From: Bacteroidales bacterium UBA5429
Lineage (GTDB): Bacteria > Bacteroidota > Bacteroidia > Bacteroidales > WCHB1-69
Assembly (NCBI GenBank): GCA_002427605.1
Contig: DIRT01000032.1
Coordinates: forward strand, 1-48,533
DNA length: 48,533 nt
Direction of reading: 5' to 3'
Every line of letters starts with the position of its first letter. The first letter of the stretch is position 1. Below the pieces are notes generated by a model that did not search any database, had not been told where the DNA came from, and was given only the letters and a program-made list of their open reading frames with translations. The position numbers and the translations under genes are program-made. Shown here piece by piece: positions 33,317 to 43,115 of the stretch.

Positions 33317-36238
33317 ATGAGGAAAATACAAATTGATATGAATAACCGAGCCATTTTATTAAAACTATTTTTTATTTTGCTAGTTTTCTCTACGGGAAAC
33401 CTGTATACTCAGAATATAAATATGTACCACGGAGTAGAATCTCTACAAAGTGAAACAGGGAATTTTTATGATGAGGGTGGTCCCAATGCCGATTATCCGG
33501 CGAATGTAGAAGGAGCAATAACCCTAACTTTTGAGTCTGGTACAACCTATAATTTTGGAGCAGGTTGGGTGACTAGTCAGTTGCAGTTTCAGTTTATGGA
33601 GTTTGCATTGGGTATAGGAGATACCCTCTTTATTTATGATGGTGATGATGCCAATGCTCCTTTGATAGGGGCTTATAACTCAGTAAATAGTCCGGGAATA
33701 GTAACATCAACAGGAACCAAAATCACATTTGTATTCTATTCTGATGGGATTCCGGATTTGAACGGCTTAAATATGGGGTGGCATGCTCGCTATGCAGCCT
33801 ATTTTGCACAACCTAAAGTGTTTAGAATGGAGGCGGCTACAAACCAGACCTTCGAAGAGGGTTGCAATGCTAAACTATATGATTCAGGTGGTCCGACAGG
33901 AAATTTTGCCGCCAATGAGAATTATACTATTACGTTTACCTCCAATCTGGGGAGTCATATCAAAGCCGAAAAGGTCACTTTTAATTTAGGCTCCGGAAAT
34001 AATGTATTAGAGATATACGATGGGGATTTACTGTTTGACCCCGGTAATGCAAGACGTATAGGCTACTTTAAACAGGGTTTTGCGCCACCGACAATTTTGG
34101 TGTCGAGCGGACAATCAATGTCATTTAAGTTTACCTCTTCAGGAGCCACCGGTCCTGGTTTTGAGTTTAATATCACCTGTGTCCCGGAGATCTATACCCA
34201 GGGACCGGGAGAGTCTGCCTGCCCGGGTGTGGAAATAGGGCTTTATGTAGCAGGTCAACCTTTTGAAGGTCGGGATACCATGACCTTTGACTGCGATAAT
34301 CCAATGATTATGCTCCAGGCTAAAGGGAATGCTCCCGGAAAGTTGACCAACGACTATACGGTTCAGTTACTTAATACTTTTGCTCCACCTTTTCCATGGT
34401 TTGGAGCCGGTATGACTCAGGTGCCTACTTCAGATGATGACCGTTGGTTGGGGCAAAAACCGTTAACCCCCAATCCTAATAATGCGCCTGTGGATTTTAA
34501 TTTTACCTTTTATGGCAATAGTTACAACTATTGTGTTCCGGGAACCAATGGAGCCATCTCTTTTAACCCAATATCTTTTGGTCCTTCAGGCTATTCGTAT
34601 ACTCAAACAATTCCTAATGTGGCTGATCCTAACTTTAATTTTATAGGCTCTAATAACCACAAAAACGCTCTTTTTGGTGTCTTTCAAGATACTTATCCCG
34701 GAGCAGGCTCGCCTCCGGCTAATAGTGGTATCTATTATGGGAATCAAGGAGAATACCCTTGCAGAACATTTGTCTTTTCCTTCTACCGATTGCCTCTGTT
34801 TTCCTGTACTTCGAATAATATGTCAACTTATCAAATGGTGTTGTATGAGGGAAGTAATATCATTGATGTATATGTTCAAGACAGAGGTGTTTGTTCAACC
34901 TTTAATAGCGGATCCGGTTTGATTGGAATATTGAACTCAACGGGGAATCAGGCAGTGGTTCCTCCGGGGAGAAATACAGGTCCTTGGACTGCTAACCAGG
35001 AGGCATGGCGTTTTATTCCCATTACACCGACAGATTATACTATAACCTGGTATAAAAATGAAGTGACTCCGGCTAATGAGATTCCAAATCATAACTTAGA
35101 TAAGCGCATTATTACGGTTTCTCCTACTGATACAACTGACTATATTGCAGAGTTAGAGTTTGAAACAGCAGCAGGTATTACATATCAATTGTATGATACC
35201 ATTCGTATTTTTGTGGATAAACCTGCAATTGAAGCTGTTTCATCTGCTCCTGAAGTTTGCCCCGGAGATCCTGTTGAATTAACTGTGCGTACTGTTGATG
35301 CTACATATAATAACCTGTTAGCTTCTTTTAAATGGTATAGAGATAATGTTTTGATCGACTCTGTACAAACGATATCGGTAAATCCTGTTGAAACAACTTC
35401 TTATGAAGTCCGTATAGTCTACGCTAATAATTGTGGAAATGATGCGTCAGTGACTGTTGAAGTTCCCGACCTGGTCATGCCGGTTATTGTTGGAGATACA
35501 GTGATTTGTGAGGGAGAACGGGTTACACTGACTATGACACAAGCAGAAGGTGCTTGTACCTGGAGTACCGGAGCAACATCTCCTGCCATTACAGTTTCAC
35601 CAAATCAGACAACGCAGTATATCGTTGGTGTATCAACAGATATTGGATGTATCACCAAGGATACAATAACTGTCCATGTTTCACCATCGCCTGAAGCGCA
35701 ATTCCTTCCTTCCCCCGCCCACGTATTTGTTGAGGATGGAGAAGGTATAGTTGACTTCGTTAACCTTTCACAGGGTGCTACGGATTATCTGTGGCGTTTT
35801 GGAGATCCTTATTGTATCCCAACAGAGAATGTCTCTACGGAATTTGAACCTACTCATATCTATACTCGTTCCGGAACCTATCAGGTATCACTCACTACAT
35901 CGACAGAGGAAGGATGTACCGATTCGATTCAAAAAAATGTGATAGTGGAAGTGCCCTATTTCTTCTATGCTCCTAACACATTTACGCCTAATGGAGACGG
36001 CGTTAATGATTATTTCTATACCAGCGGGGAGGGATTGGATCCTGATAACTTTGAAATGATGATCTATAATCGTTTCGGAAATCTTGTTTTTAGATCAGTG
36101 ACACCATTTGATTACTGGGATGGACGCAATGCTGACGGTTCACTGGCACCGGGCGGTGTTTATGTCTATATAATTATTACCCACGATATGGAAGGTAATC
36201 CTAAAAAATATGAGGGTACAGTGAATCTGATCAGGTAA
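33317..36238 (+). CDS. Type IX-secreted protein with CUB-like, Ig-like and PKD domains
   Basis: 973 residues. A signal peptide is visible from Met13 (NNRAILLKLFFILLVFSTG), so 33353 is an alternative start. Two CUB-like domains follow (about 45-155, with DTLFIYDGDDANAP, and 175-290, with NNVLEIYDGD). A long middle region of beta-rich sequence leads to Ig-like repeats (CPGDPVELTV, CEGERVTLTM) and a PKD domain (DYLWRFGDP ... HIYTRSGTYQVSL). The last ~90 residues are the gliding-motility-type C-terminal domain (NTFTPNGDGVNDYF, IYNRFGNLVF, YWDGRNADG, GVYVYII), the type B sorting signal for type IX secretion. It should be exported and cell-surface bound or released; adhesion is the usual guess. Confidence 0.9.
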   Translation: MRKIQIDMNNRAILLKLFFILLVFSTGNLYTQNINMYHGVESLQSETGNFYDEGGPNADYPANVEGAITLTFESGTTYNFGAGWVTSQLQFQFMEFALGIGDTLFIYDGDDANAPLIGAYNSVNSPGIVTSTGTKITFVFYSDGIPDLNGLNMGWHARYAAYFAQPKVFRMEAATNQTFEEGCNAKLYDSGGPTGNFAANENYTITFTSNLGSHIKAEKVTFNLGSGNNVLEIYDGDLLFDPGNARRIGYFKQGFAPPTILVSSGQSMSFKFTSSGATGPGFEFNITCVPEIYTQGPGESACPGVEIGLYVAGQPFEGRDTMTFDCDNPMIMLQAKGNAPGKLTNDYTVQLLNTFAPPFPWFGAGMTQVPTSDDDRWLGQKPLTPNPNNAPVDFNFTFYGNSYNYCVPGTNGAISFNPISFGPSGYSYTQTIPNVADPNFNFIGSNNHKNALFGVFQDTYPGAGSPPANSGIYYGNQGEYPCRTFVFSFYRLPLFSCTSNNMSTYQMVLYEGSNIIDVYVQDRGVCSTFNSGSGLIGILNSTGNQAVVPPGRNTGPWTANQEAWRFIPITPTDYTITWYKNEVTPANEIPNHNLDKRIITVSPTDTTDYIAELEFETAAGITYQLYDTIRIFVDKPAIEAVSSAPEVCPGDPVELTVRTVDATYNNLLASFKWYRDNVLIDSVQTISVNPVETTSYEVRIVYANNCGNDASVTVEVPDLVMPVIVGDTVICEGERVTLTMTQAEGACTWSTGATSPAITVSPNQTTQYIVGVSTDIGCITKDTITVHVSPSPEAQFLPSPAHVFVEDGEGIVDFVNLSQGATDYLWRFGDPYCIPTENVSTEFEPTHIYTRSGTYQVSLTTSTEEGCTDSIQKNVIVEVPYFFYAPNTFTPNGDGVNDYFYTSGEGLDPDNFEMMIYNRFGNLVFRSVTPFDYWDGRNADGSLAPGGVYVYIIITHDMEGNPKKYEGTVNLIR

Positions 36239-36240
36239 CT

Positions 36241-37107
36241 ATGACGATACTCACATCACCTCTTAAGAGAAATAGTATAACTTTAATCATCACTACCTGG
36301 TTAGTGATGATTGCTTTTTGGGGCTGTTCACCATTGAAACGAACGACAGATTCTTCCTATATGTCAACGGATACTATTCGAGTTAAATCGGATTCTTTGA
36401 AAGATGCTCAAACTGTTGAAAATCACATTAAATACTCTGATTTGACTAATCTCTTTACTTATCCTTATGATTGGATCAGTTACAGAGGAAAAGCTGAATA
36501 CACTTTTGAAGGCAATGAAGGAACAATCAGTATCTTTTTTGTCAATCGGATTGATAGTATCATCTATGTTAATCTGAATTTATCAGGGATTGAAATAGTG
36601 AGAGTGACGATTACTCCGCAGGAACTGGTTTATGTGAATAAATTGAATAAAACATACTATCAAGGGGGCTTTTTCTTGATCGAGAAGCTGTTGAAACTCC
36701 CCCTGGATTTTTACACAATACAAGCTGTTTTTAATGGAAAAGATATACCGGGATACGATACACTTTTTGCAATCTCTGCACAGGATAGTATCATGGTTTT
36801 AGAGAATCAAAATAGAAGGTCACTGGATCGCGGGAGACCGATAGCGCAAAAGATGATACTCGATCAGGCTTTGAATTTAATCGCCAATGATATACTATTC
36901 AATGCCGATAATAGAAAAATTGCTCTACAGTACAATACCTATACAACTGATCCTTCCGGTTTCTCCTTTTTTGATAATCTAACTTTTCAAACAGAAGAGC
37001 TGGAATTGGATCTTAAGTTAAAGAATGTGAGGTTTAACATCCCGGGTCCCACCTCTAATAAGATCCCTTCCTCTTTTACACCGCTGATTTTTCAACCCAA
37101 ACCTTAA
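36241..37107 (+). CDS. DUF4292 lipoprotein (LolB-like)
   Basis: 288 residues. Signal sequence and lipobox MIAFWGC (Cys29) make it a lipoprotein. WISYRGKAEYTFEGNEGTI, FVNRIDSIIYVNLNLSGIEI and YYQGGFFLIEKLLKLPLDFY are the beta-strand/helix pattern of DUF4292, distantly related to the lipoprotein carriers LolA/LolB. In Bacteroidota it is a conserved, probably envelope-assembly protein; a LolB-like role is a suggestion only. It starts 2 bp after the upstream stop, so the genes are co-transcribed. Confidence 0.87.
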   Translation: MTILTSPLKRNSITLIITTWLVMIAFWGCSPLKRTTDSSYMSTDTIRVKSDSLKDAQTVENHIKYSDLTNLFTYPYDWISYRGKAEYTFEGNEGTISIFFVNRIDSIIYVNLNLSGIEIVRVTITPQELVYVNKLNKTYYQGGFFLIEKLLKLPLDFYTIQAVFNGKDIPGYDTLFAISAQDSIMVLENQNRRSLDRGRPIAQKMILDQALNLIANDILFNADNRKIALQYNTYTTDPSGFSFFDNLTFQTEELELDLKLKNVRFNIPGPTSNKIPSSFTPLIFQPKP

Positions 37108-37110
37108 GCT

Positions 37111-38055
37111 ATGGAATTGATTGCAGCGCGTGATGTCAAGCAAGCCTTTTTAGATGTAGGATTCGAATATTGTGGTATTGCTCCCTATCAGGTTTTATCA
37201 CAGCAGCAACACCGCTTTGAAGTCTCAATAGCAGCAGGATATCATGCCCAAATGGGGTATCTGGCAAGAAATATCGAGAAGCGGTTTGATCCCGCCACAC
37301 TGTTGGAAAATTGCCAATCCGTGATTGTAGTGCTGTTCAATTATTACACCGGATTGGAACAAAAGAGTGACTACAAAATCTCCAAGTATGGCTTTGTCCG
37401 GGATTATCATCGGCTGCTCGAAGAGCAGATGGAACAAGGAATGCAACGGTTGTTAGAATCCAATTCTGCATTGCAGTATCGCTGTGTTGTAGATCGGTTC
37501 CCGATTTCGGAAAAGAGCTGGGCAGTAGCGGCTGGATGCGGTTTCTTGGGTAAAAACGGACTCCTGGTCACCCCCCTTGGTTCTTTTTTTAACATAGGAA
37601 TAATACTAATAAATCAAAAGGTAGATCAGTACGATACACCCGTAGAACAAAATCAATGCGAAACCTGTACGCGTTGCATTGATCATTGTCCGACAAAAGC
37701 CATTGTAGCTCCCTATCATGTTGATGCTGAGCGCTGTTTGTCATACCAAACCTTGTCCAATAAAACACCGGATTATGCATTAATTAGTGAACATGAGTGG
37801 CTTTTTGGCTGCGATGTTTGTCAGGATGTATGCCCGCATAATAAGAAAATTAAGATTAATGAATTGTCAGTTCAAAATTCTTCCCTATTTTTGCAACTTG
37901 GAAATAGAGAGTTGGAAACGATGACAGAAACCGAATTCAACCTCTATTTTAAAGATACTCCTTTTCATAACAAATATGATCAGATGGTATCGATGATCAA
38001 ATATAAAATGGAAAAAACTGATGATAGAAAAAGCAAAACAGGTTCTTCAGAATGA
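37111..38055 (+). CDS. queG: Epoxyqueuosine reductase
   Basis: 314 residues. It begins AARDVKQAFLDVGFEYCGIAP and has DRFPISEKSWAVAAGCGFLGKNG (family core). Two [4Fe-4S] clusters are seen: CETCTRCIDHCP and CLSYQ...GCDVCQDVCPHNK. It reduces epoxyqueuosine to queuosine in tRNA using a cobalamin cofactor, the last step of queuosine synthesis. It lacks the extra C-terminal HEAT-repeat domain of longer versions. It starts 3 bp after the DUF4292 gene and overlaps kdsD by 35 bp. Confidence 0.96.
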   Translation: MELIAARDVKQAFLDVGFEYCGIAPYQVLSQQQHRFEVSIAAGYHAQMGYLARNIEKRFDPATLLENCQSVIVVLFNYYTGLEQKSDYKISKYGFVRDYHRLLEEQMEQGMQRLLESNSALQYRCVVDRFPISEKSWAVAAGCGFLGKNGLLVTPLGSFFNIGIILINQKVDQYDTPVEQNQCETCTRCIDHCPTKAIVAPYHVDAERCLSYQTLSNKTPDYALISEHEWLFGCDVCQDVCPHNKKIKINELSVQNSSLFLQLGNRELETMTETEFNLYFKDTPFHNKYDQMVSMIKYKMEKTDDRKSKTGSSE

Positions 38056-38971
38056 GGCAGATGCTATTTTGAGACTCAAAGAGTTGATTGATGAGCAGTT
38101 TACTCAAAGTTTGGAACTGATTTTTCATGCCAAAGGTCGAATTGTAGTAACCGGAATCGGGAAAAGCGCCATTATTGCCCAAAAGATGGTTGCTACTTTT
38201 AATTCTACCGGCACCCCTGCGATTTTTATGCACGCTGCAGAGGCAATTCATGGCGATTTAGGCATTATTCAGCCGGATGATGTGGTGATTTGTCTCTCTA
38301 AAAGTGGAAATACTCCCGAAATTTCAGTGTTGATGCCCTTCCTAAAGAGAAGCGGAAACAAAATTATCGCTATCGTTGGTAATCCCAACTCCTTTTTGGC
38401 TCGTGAGGCGGATTATTTTATCAACTGCGCAGTGGAAAAAGAGGCGTGTCCCAACAATTTGGCGCCTACCAGCAGCTCTACGGCTCAATTGGCTATCGGA
38501 GATGCGCTGGCAGCCTGTTTGATCGAAATGAGAGGCTTTACGGCTGAAGATTTTGCCAAATATCATCCCGGAGGCATCTTGGGTAAGCGACTTTATACTA
38601 CCGTGAAAGAACTCTACCAGTTTAATCAAGTGCCTGCTGTTCAGTACAATGCGTTAATGAAAGAGGTGATTTTCGAGATCTCCAGTAAGATGTTGGGCAT
38701 TACGGCAGTTCTGAAAGAAGGGAAGTTGATAGGCTGTATTACGGATGGGGATTTGAGACGCATGCTGGAGCGTTATCCGGATTACGGTACGCTGACTGCC
38801 GAGCAGGTGATGTCGCCCAATCCCAAAACAATTCACGAAAATATTCTTGCCGCGGAGGCACTGGAATTGATGAAACAGAATAATATCACCAGCTTGTTCG
38901 TTGTGGATCAGCAAAATCAATACATTGGGGTTATTCATTTGCATAATATTATTAAAGAGGGTATTTATTAA
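38021..38971 (+). CDS. kdsD: Arabinose-5-phosphate isomerase (KpsF/GutQ family)
   Basis: 316 residues, starting inside the queG 3' end (35-bp overlap). An SIS sugar-isomerase domain (about 35-170) has VTGIGKSAIIAQKM, SKSGNTPEIS and NNLAPTSSSTAQLAIGDALA; two CBS domains follow (about 205-316; ITDGDLRRML and VVDQQNQYIGVIHLHNI). It interconverts ribulose 5-phosphate and arabinose 5-phosphate, the first committed step to KDO for lipopolysaccharide. Length and domain order are standard. Confidence 0.95.
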   Translation: MIEKAKQVLQNEADAILRLKELIDEQFTQSLELIFHAKGRIVVTGIGKSAIIAQKMVATFNSTGTPAIFMHAAEAIHGDLGIIQPDDVVICLSKSGNTPEISVLMPFLKRSGNKIIAIVGNPNSFLAREADYFINCAVEKEACPNNLAPTSSSTAQLAIGDALAACLIEMRGFTAEDFAKYHPGGILGKRLYTTVKELYQFNQVPAVQYNALMKEVIFEISSKMLGITAVLKEGKLIGCITDGDLRRMLERYPDYGTLTAEQVMSPNPKTIHENILAAEALELMKQNNITSLFVVDQQNQYIGVIHLHNIIKEGIY

Positions 38972-39006
38972 AAAAAGAAAAAAAGGGGGGGAAGGATATT
39001 CATACC

Positions 39007-40059
39007 ATGAAGGAAGAGCTATCGGACGAGAGAACGGACATCGAAGAAAGAGAAGAATTGTATGAGCATTTCAATTTTGTCGTGGATAAAGGACAAAGTT
39101 TGATGCGCATCGATAAGTATTTGATGGGCTTGATCCCCAATACATCCCGAAATAAGATCCAGAATGCGGCTAAAGCAGATGCGATTCTGGTGAATCAAAA
39201 ACCTCAAAAGCCAAGCTATCGCGTTAAACCACTGGATGTGATCTCCGTACTGATGGCAACGCCACCACGCGAAATTGAAATTATCCCGGAAGATATACCC
39301 GTTGATGTGGTATATGAGGATCAGGATCTGATTATTATCAATAAACCTCCCGGTTTGGTTGTGCATCCGGGTTATGGAAATTACACCGGAACGCTGGTTA
39401 ATGCACTGACATTCCGCTTTTTAGGTCAAAAAGATCCAACCGGAGAGGATATGAAACCCTATTTGGTGCATCGTATCGATAAAGATACTTCAGGATTGTT
39501 GCTGGTTGCCAAAAATGAGTGGGCACAAATCCATCTGGCAAAACAGTTTTTTAATCATACTGTGGATAGAAAATATTACGCATTGGTTTGGGGAGATCTG
39601 CCGGAAGAGGAAGGAACCGTCAATGCGCATATCGGGAGAAATCCCAAGGACAGACTCGTAATGACCACCTTCCCGGATGGGGAAGATGGCAGACATGCGA
39701 TTACCCATTGGAAAGTGGTGGAACGGTTCGGTTATGTTACTCTCGTGGAGTGCAGATTGGAAACCGGAAGAACTCACCAGATTAGAATCCACATGAAATC
39801 GATCGGTCATCCGCTCTTTAATGATGCAAAATATGGTGGCGATCAAATCTTAAAAGGAACTACTTTTACAAAATATAAACAATATATTAGGAATTGTTTT
39901 GAGCTTATTCCACGTCAGGCGCTGCATGCCAAACAGTTGGGATTTATCCATCCCAATACGGGGGAATATCTGTTTTTTGACTCGGAAATGCCTTCCGATT
40001 TGGAAGCGGTGTTGAATAAGTGGCGAGATTACTCAAAACACAAGCAATTTGAAGAATAA
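39007..40059 (+). CDS. rluD: RluD-family 23S rRNA pseudouridine synthase
   Basis: 350 residues. An S4 RNA-binding domain lies at about 33-85 (MRIDKYLMGLIPNTSRNKIQ, VLVNQKPQKPSYRV). The catalytic domain has IINKPPGLVVHPG and the active-site motif HRIDKDTSGLLLVAK with catalytic Asp, then ETGRTHQIRIHM. It isomerises uridines in 23S rRNA (RluD modifies helix 69). A 20-residue acidic leader precedes the S4 domain. It lies 35 bp after kdsD. RluC/RluD distinction rests on overall similarity. Confidence 0.93.
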   Translation: MKEELSDERTDIEEREELYEHFNFVVDKGQSLMRIDKYLMGLIPNTSRNKIQNAAKADAILVNQKPQKPSYRVKPLDVISVLMATPPREIEIIPEDIPVDVVYEDQDLIIINKPPGLVVHPGYGNYTGTLVNALTFRFLGQKDPTGEDMKPYLVHRIDKDTSGLLLVAKNEWAQIHLAKQFFNHTVDRKYYALVWGDLPEEEGTVNAHIGRNPKDRLVMTTFPDGEDGRHAITHWKVVERFGYVTLVECRLETGRTHQIRIHMKSIGHPLFNDAKYGGDQILKGTTFTKYKQYIRNCFELIPRQALHAKQLGFIHPNTGEYLFFDSEMPSDLEAVLNKWRDYSKHKQFEE

Positions 40060-40079
40060 TCATTAAAAAAATAGTTGCT

Positions 40080-42113
40080 ATGTTTAAATTACACTTACAA
40101 AAAGAGAAGAAGAATCAAGTTTTACACTTTAGAAGATGGTCACGTAAGGGGTATGCTGTTTTTTCTACTTTAGGTAGAGTAGTGGTTATTGCTGTATTAG
40201 CTACCGGAATGATGGGTATTGGCACCCAGGATGGGTTTGGACAACAGGGATCACCTATGTTGTTGGATACCGATTCTGTCAGACACATTGCCGAGCTGGA
40301 AATCCAGGAAAAGGCAGTGGGACTGGTCAATCCACTCTTAGAGCCGGTAGTGCTCTTCACTTCAACCGAGATAGAGCGAGCGGGGATACGCAATCTGCAA
40401 GATCTGTTGCAGTACGTACAAGGAGTTGATATCAAGGTAAGAGGGAGTGAAGGAGTACAAGCAGATATCAACTACAGAGGTAGCACCCCCGATCAAATGC
40501 TGATCTTTCTAAATGGAGTTTTAATTAGTGATCCGCAAACAGGACACCATCACCTCAATATCCCGATCGTGATGTCGGAAATTGACCGGATTGAGCTATT
40601 GAGTGGGGCAGATACCTGGAGTGCCGGACAAGTCGCCTTTGTGGGAGCCATCAACATCGTTTATCGTGATTTCTCTGCGCCTGCCCAAACCAAAATAAAG
40701 TTGGCAGGGGGAGATTTTGGCTATTTCGAAGGATCTCTCTCCACGAGGTATCGTCGGGAAAATTTTTATCTGAGCGGCGGAACAACCTATTCCCGTAGCT
40801 CGGGTTATATCCACAATACCGATTTCTCGATTGGAAATCTCTTTCTAATGGGAGGATATCAATCGCAAAGGTTTGGAAATATTCACGCTTTTGTCGGTTT
40901 TAATGGGAAAGACTTTGGAGCCAACAGCTTCTATTCTCCGAAATTTAAAGATCAGTATGAGGAAACGAGAGCGTTGATTACCACTATTCGATATGAGAAA
41001 AACAGCAAATGGTGGAAAAATCGACTCTCCATTTCTCATCGTTATCACACTGACCTGTTTAAGTTGTTCAGAAGCGATCCGCCGGCATGGTATCTTCAGG
41101 ATAATCATCACCAAACCAATAGTTTAAATCTGCATTATCAGATGCTGATTCCCTCCAAAATTGGGGTTACAACCGTGAGTGCCAATGTGAAACGGGAGTC
41201 GATTTTAAGCAATACACTGGGAATTCCATTGCAAAATCCGGTAGAAAATCTTTTTTTCGATGAGATTCTTTATACCAAAGGGAAGGTTCGCGACCACTTT
41301 TCACTGGCGTTGTCACACCAATGGAGTTATCGTAAGAGTCGTTTTGTTGTGAGCATTGTAGAGAGTGGTAATTTTGATTATGGATTAAAAACATCCGGGG
41401 GAATCCAGTGGGAGCGCCATGGGGTAGGGAAGTGGGGAGCGATTCGTTTATCGTTGCATCACGCATACCGATTGCCCACTTTTACAGACCTTTACTATCA
41501 CGGACCAACCCAGCAGGGTAATCCGGACCTAAAACCGGAACAGGCGATTAATGGGGAATTGGCGTATAAAATCCGCAAAGATCCTTTCAGTGGAGAGGTA
41601 GTGCTCTTTTCCCGCTACGGTTTTCAATTGATCGATTGGGTGAAACGGTATGATGAGGAGGTGTGGCGGAATCAAAATATCCGAAATGTGTTGATCAAAG
41701 GGGCGACCGTGGCGTTTCAGTACCGTCCTGAGGGCAAGTTCCTGCAATCTCTCTCGTTGCACTATACTTACATTGATCCCACTTATCATGATGTGTCACT
41801 GCAATCGCTCTATCTTACTGATTATCTGAAACATCAGTTGGTGTTTAAACTGCACCATCGGGTGATTTATAACTTTTCTGCCCAATGGCTCATGACCTAT
41901 AACCGAAGAAATGGTGAATTTTTAGATCCGGAATCATTGCAACTCCAATCTTATCCCCCCTATTTTTTGATTCATCTAAAAGGATATTATCAATTCTCAA
42001 AAGTGCAACTCTTTGTCGAAATTGCAAATCTTTTGAATCAAAAATATTTCGATTACCCACACATCGAAGCCCCCGGAAGGTGGTTTAAGGGAGGAATCGA
42101 ACTGCAATTTTAA
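40080..42113 (+). CDS. TonB-dependent outer-membrane receptor
   Basis: 677 residues. The N-terminus is an extended signal peptide (HFRRWSRKGYAVFSTLGRVV before the hydrophobic core), a form seen on a group of Bacteroidota receptors that includes cobalamin (BtuB-like) receptors. The plug domain (about 75-190) reads IRNLQDLLQYVQGVDIKVRG, INYRGSTPDQMLIFLNGV and IDRIELLSGADTWSAGQ. A beta-barrel follows to the end (LLNQKYFDYPHIEAPGRWF). It imports a large nutrient, energised by TonB. No riboswitch was recognised in the 20-bp gap upstream, so the ligand is open. It follows the rluD gene directly. Confidence 0.9.
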   Translation: MFKLHLQKEKKNQVLHFRRWSRKGYAVFSTLGRVVVIAVLATGMMGIGTQDGFGQQGSPMLLDTDSVRHIAELEIQEKAVGLVNPLLEPVVLFTSTEIERAGIRNLQDLLQYVQGVDIKVRGSEGVQADINYRGSTPDQMLIFLNGVLISDPQTGHHHLNIPIVMSEIDRIELLSGADTWSAGQVAFVGAINIVYRDFSAPAQTKIKLAGGDFGYFEGSLSTRYRRENFYLSGGTTYSRSSGYIHNTDFSIGNLFLMGGYQSQRFGNIHAFVGFNGKDFGANSFYSPKFKDQYEETRALITTIRYEKNSKWWKNRLSISHRYHTDLFKLFRSDPPAWYLQDNHHQTNSLNLHYQMLIPSKIGVTTVSANVKRESILSNTLGIPLQNPVENLFFDEILYTKGKVRDHFSLALSHQWSYRKSRFVVSIVESGNFDYGLKTSGGIQWERHGVGKWGAIRLSLHHAYRLPTFTDLYYHGPTQQGNPDLKPEQAINGELAYKIRKDPFSGEVVLFSRYGFQLIDWVKRYDEEVWRNQNIRNVLIKGATVAFQYRPEGKFLQSLSLHYTYIDPTYHDVSLQSLYLTDYLKHQLVFKLHHRVIYNFSAQWLMTYNRRNGEFLDPESLQLQSYPPYFLIHLKGYYQFSKVQLFVEIANLLNQKYFDYPHIEAPGRWFKGGIELQF

Positions 42114-42522
42114 AGGCGGAAGGCGAATTCAATTACGAATTACGAATTACGGGATTAAAAATGTAAATTGAATACGGCTGTAGAGACGCAATGCATTGCG
42201 TCTCTATGACCACGTGCATCGTTTTTTATTTCTTTGATAATCAAGGGTTTCAATACACAATTTATCCAAAAGGTATAACATTCCAGAGTGGGGAAATGAT
42301 ATAACTGAAGAGGAAAATCTATGCTGCCCCCCTTTTATTTAAAATACCAAATAAGAAGTAAGAAGTAAGAAGTAATAAATTTCCCTAAAGATGCAATGCT
42401 TTGCGCCTCTAAGATAAAATGTGATTCCGAAATCCGAAATCCGAAATTTTTTAGCTTTTATTAAACCTCAGCTCTGTTTTAATGTCTGTAGTGTGATATA
42501 CTAACCATAAAACAAAACAGAT
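42114..42522. repeat. Composite intergenic repeat block
   Basis: No gene in 409 bp. In order: GGCGGAA heptamers (42112-42128), AATTACG heptamers (42131-42150), the palindrome at 42180, TTTCAATACACAATTTATCC, the GAGTGGGG element with CTGCCCCCCTTTT (about 42283-42340), AAGAAGT heptamers (42355-42376), a degenerate palindrome (about 42384-42411) and CCGAAAT heptamers (42425-42448). Confidence 0.8.
42180..42206. repeat. GTAGAGACG palindrome, copy 5
   Basis: 27-bp perfect palindrome around ATGCAT-like centre, ending GCGTCTCTA. A decayed further copy lies at about 42384-42411 (CTAAAGATGCAATGC ... GCGCCTCTA). Confidence 0.8.
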
Positions 42523-43053
42523 ATGAATATAATAGCATTTTCAACCAGTGGAAGTTCAGTTTCCATCAATAAACAATTGCTGGACTATGTATTAACTTAT
42601 TTTGCTGAGGATCAGATCGATATAGTTAATATAAACGATTATGAGATCACCCTTTACAATTATGACAAGGAGGTGCAGGATGGGATTCCTCCTTTGGCTG
42701 TGGAGTTTCAGGAGAGAATCAACAAAGCGGATCTGATTATTATGGGTTTAGCAGAGCATAATGGAGGTTTTCCGGTGATTTTTAAAAATCTCTTCGATTG
42801 GATCTCGAGGATTCCCAAAAATATAGTATTGGCAAATAAAAATATATTTTTGCTTAGTACCTCGCCCGGTCCACGTGGTGGCGCTACAGTGATGGGAATG
42901 GCTTCACAACTATTTCCATATTATGGAGGTAAAGTATTGGCAACCTATACATTACCCTCTTTTGATCAAAATTTTTCTTCGGATAAGGGAGTTACAAATG
43001 AGTCGCTATTAGCTGAATTAAAAGAAAAAATAGATTTAGTTAAAGCCGGATAA
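42523..43053 (+). CDS. NADPH-dependent FMN reductase family protein
   Basis: 176 residues, flavodoxin-like fold. IIAFSTSGSSVSINKQLLDY is the phosphate-binding loop, ADLIIMGLAEHNGGFPVIFKNLFDWISR is the conserved family segment (AEHNGG for the usual PEYN), and LLSTSPGPRGGA follows. Such enzymes reduce FMN, quinones or other acceptors with NAD(P)H. The gene is separated from rubrerythrin by 62 bp, with its own downstream promoter. No TAnnTTTG element was found upstream. Confidence 0.9.
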   Translation: MNIIAFSTSGSSVSINKQLLDYVLTYFAEDQIDIVNINDYEITLYNYDKEVQDGIPPLAVEFQERINKADLIIMGLAEHNGGFPVIFKNLFDWISRIPKNIVLANKNIFLLSTSPGPRGGATVMGMASQLFPYYGGKVLATYTLPSFDQNFSSDKGVTNESLLAELKEKIDLVKAG

Positions 43054-43071
43054 AATCTCCCTATTTTTTTG

Positions 43072-43079
43072 TATTTTTG
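43072..43079 (+). promoter_or_regulatory. Promoter of rubrerythrin (TATTTTTG)
   Basis: TATTTTTG, 36 bp before the ATG at 43116. Confidence 0.72.
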
Positions 43080-43115
43080 CAAATCTATTTATCAACATTT
43101 TAAAATTGCAATTTT

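Noticed and set aside
40060..40079. Cobalamin riboswitch before the TonB-dependent receptor
   Set aside because: The receptor's extended signal resembles BtuB-type proteins, but only 20 bp separate it from the preceding gene, too little for a riboswitch.
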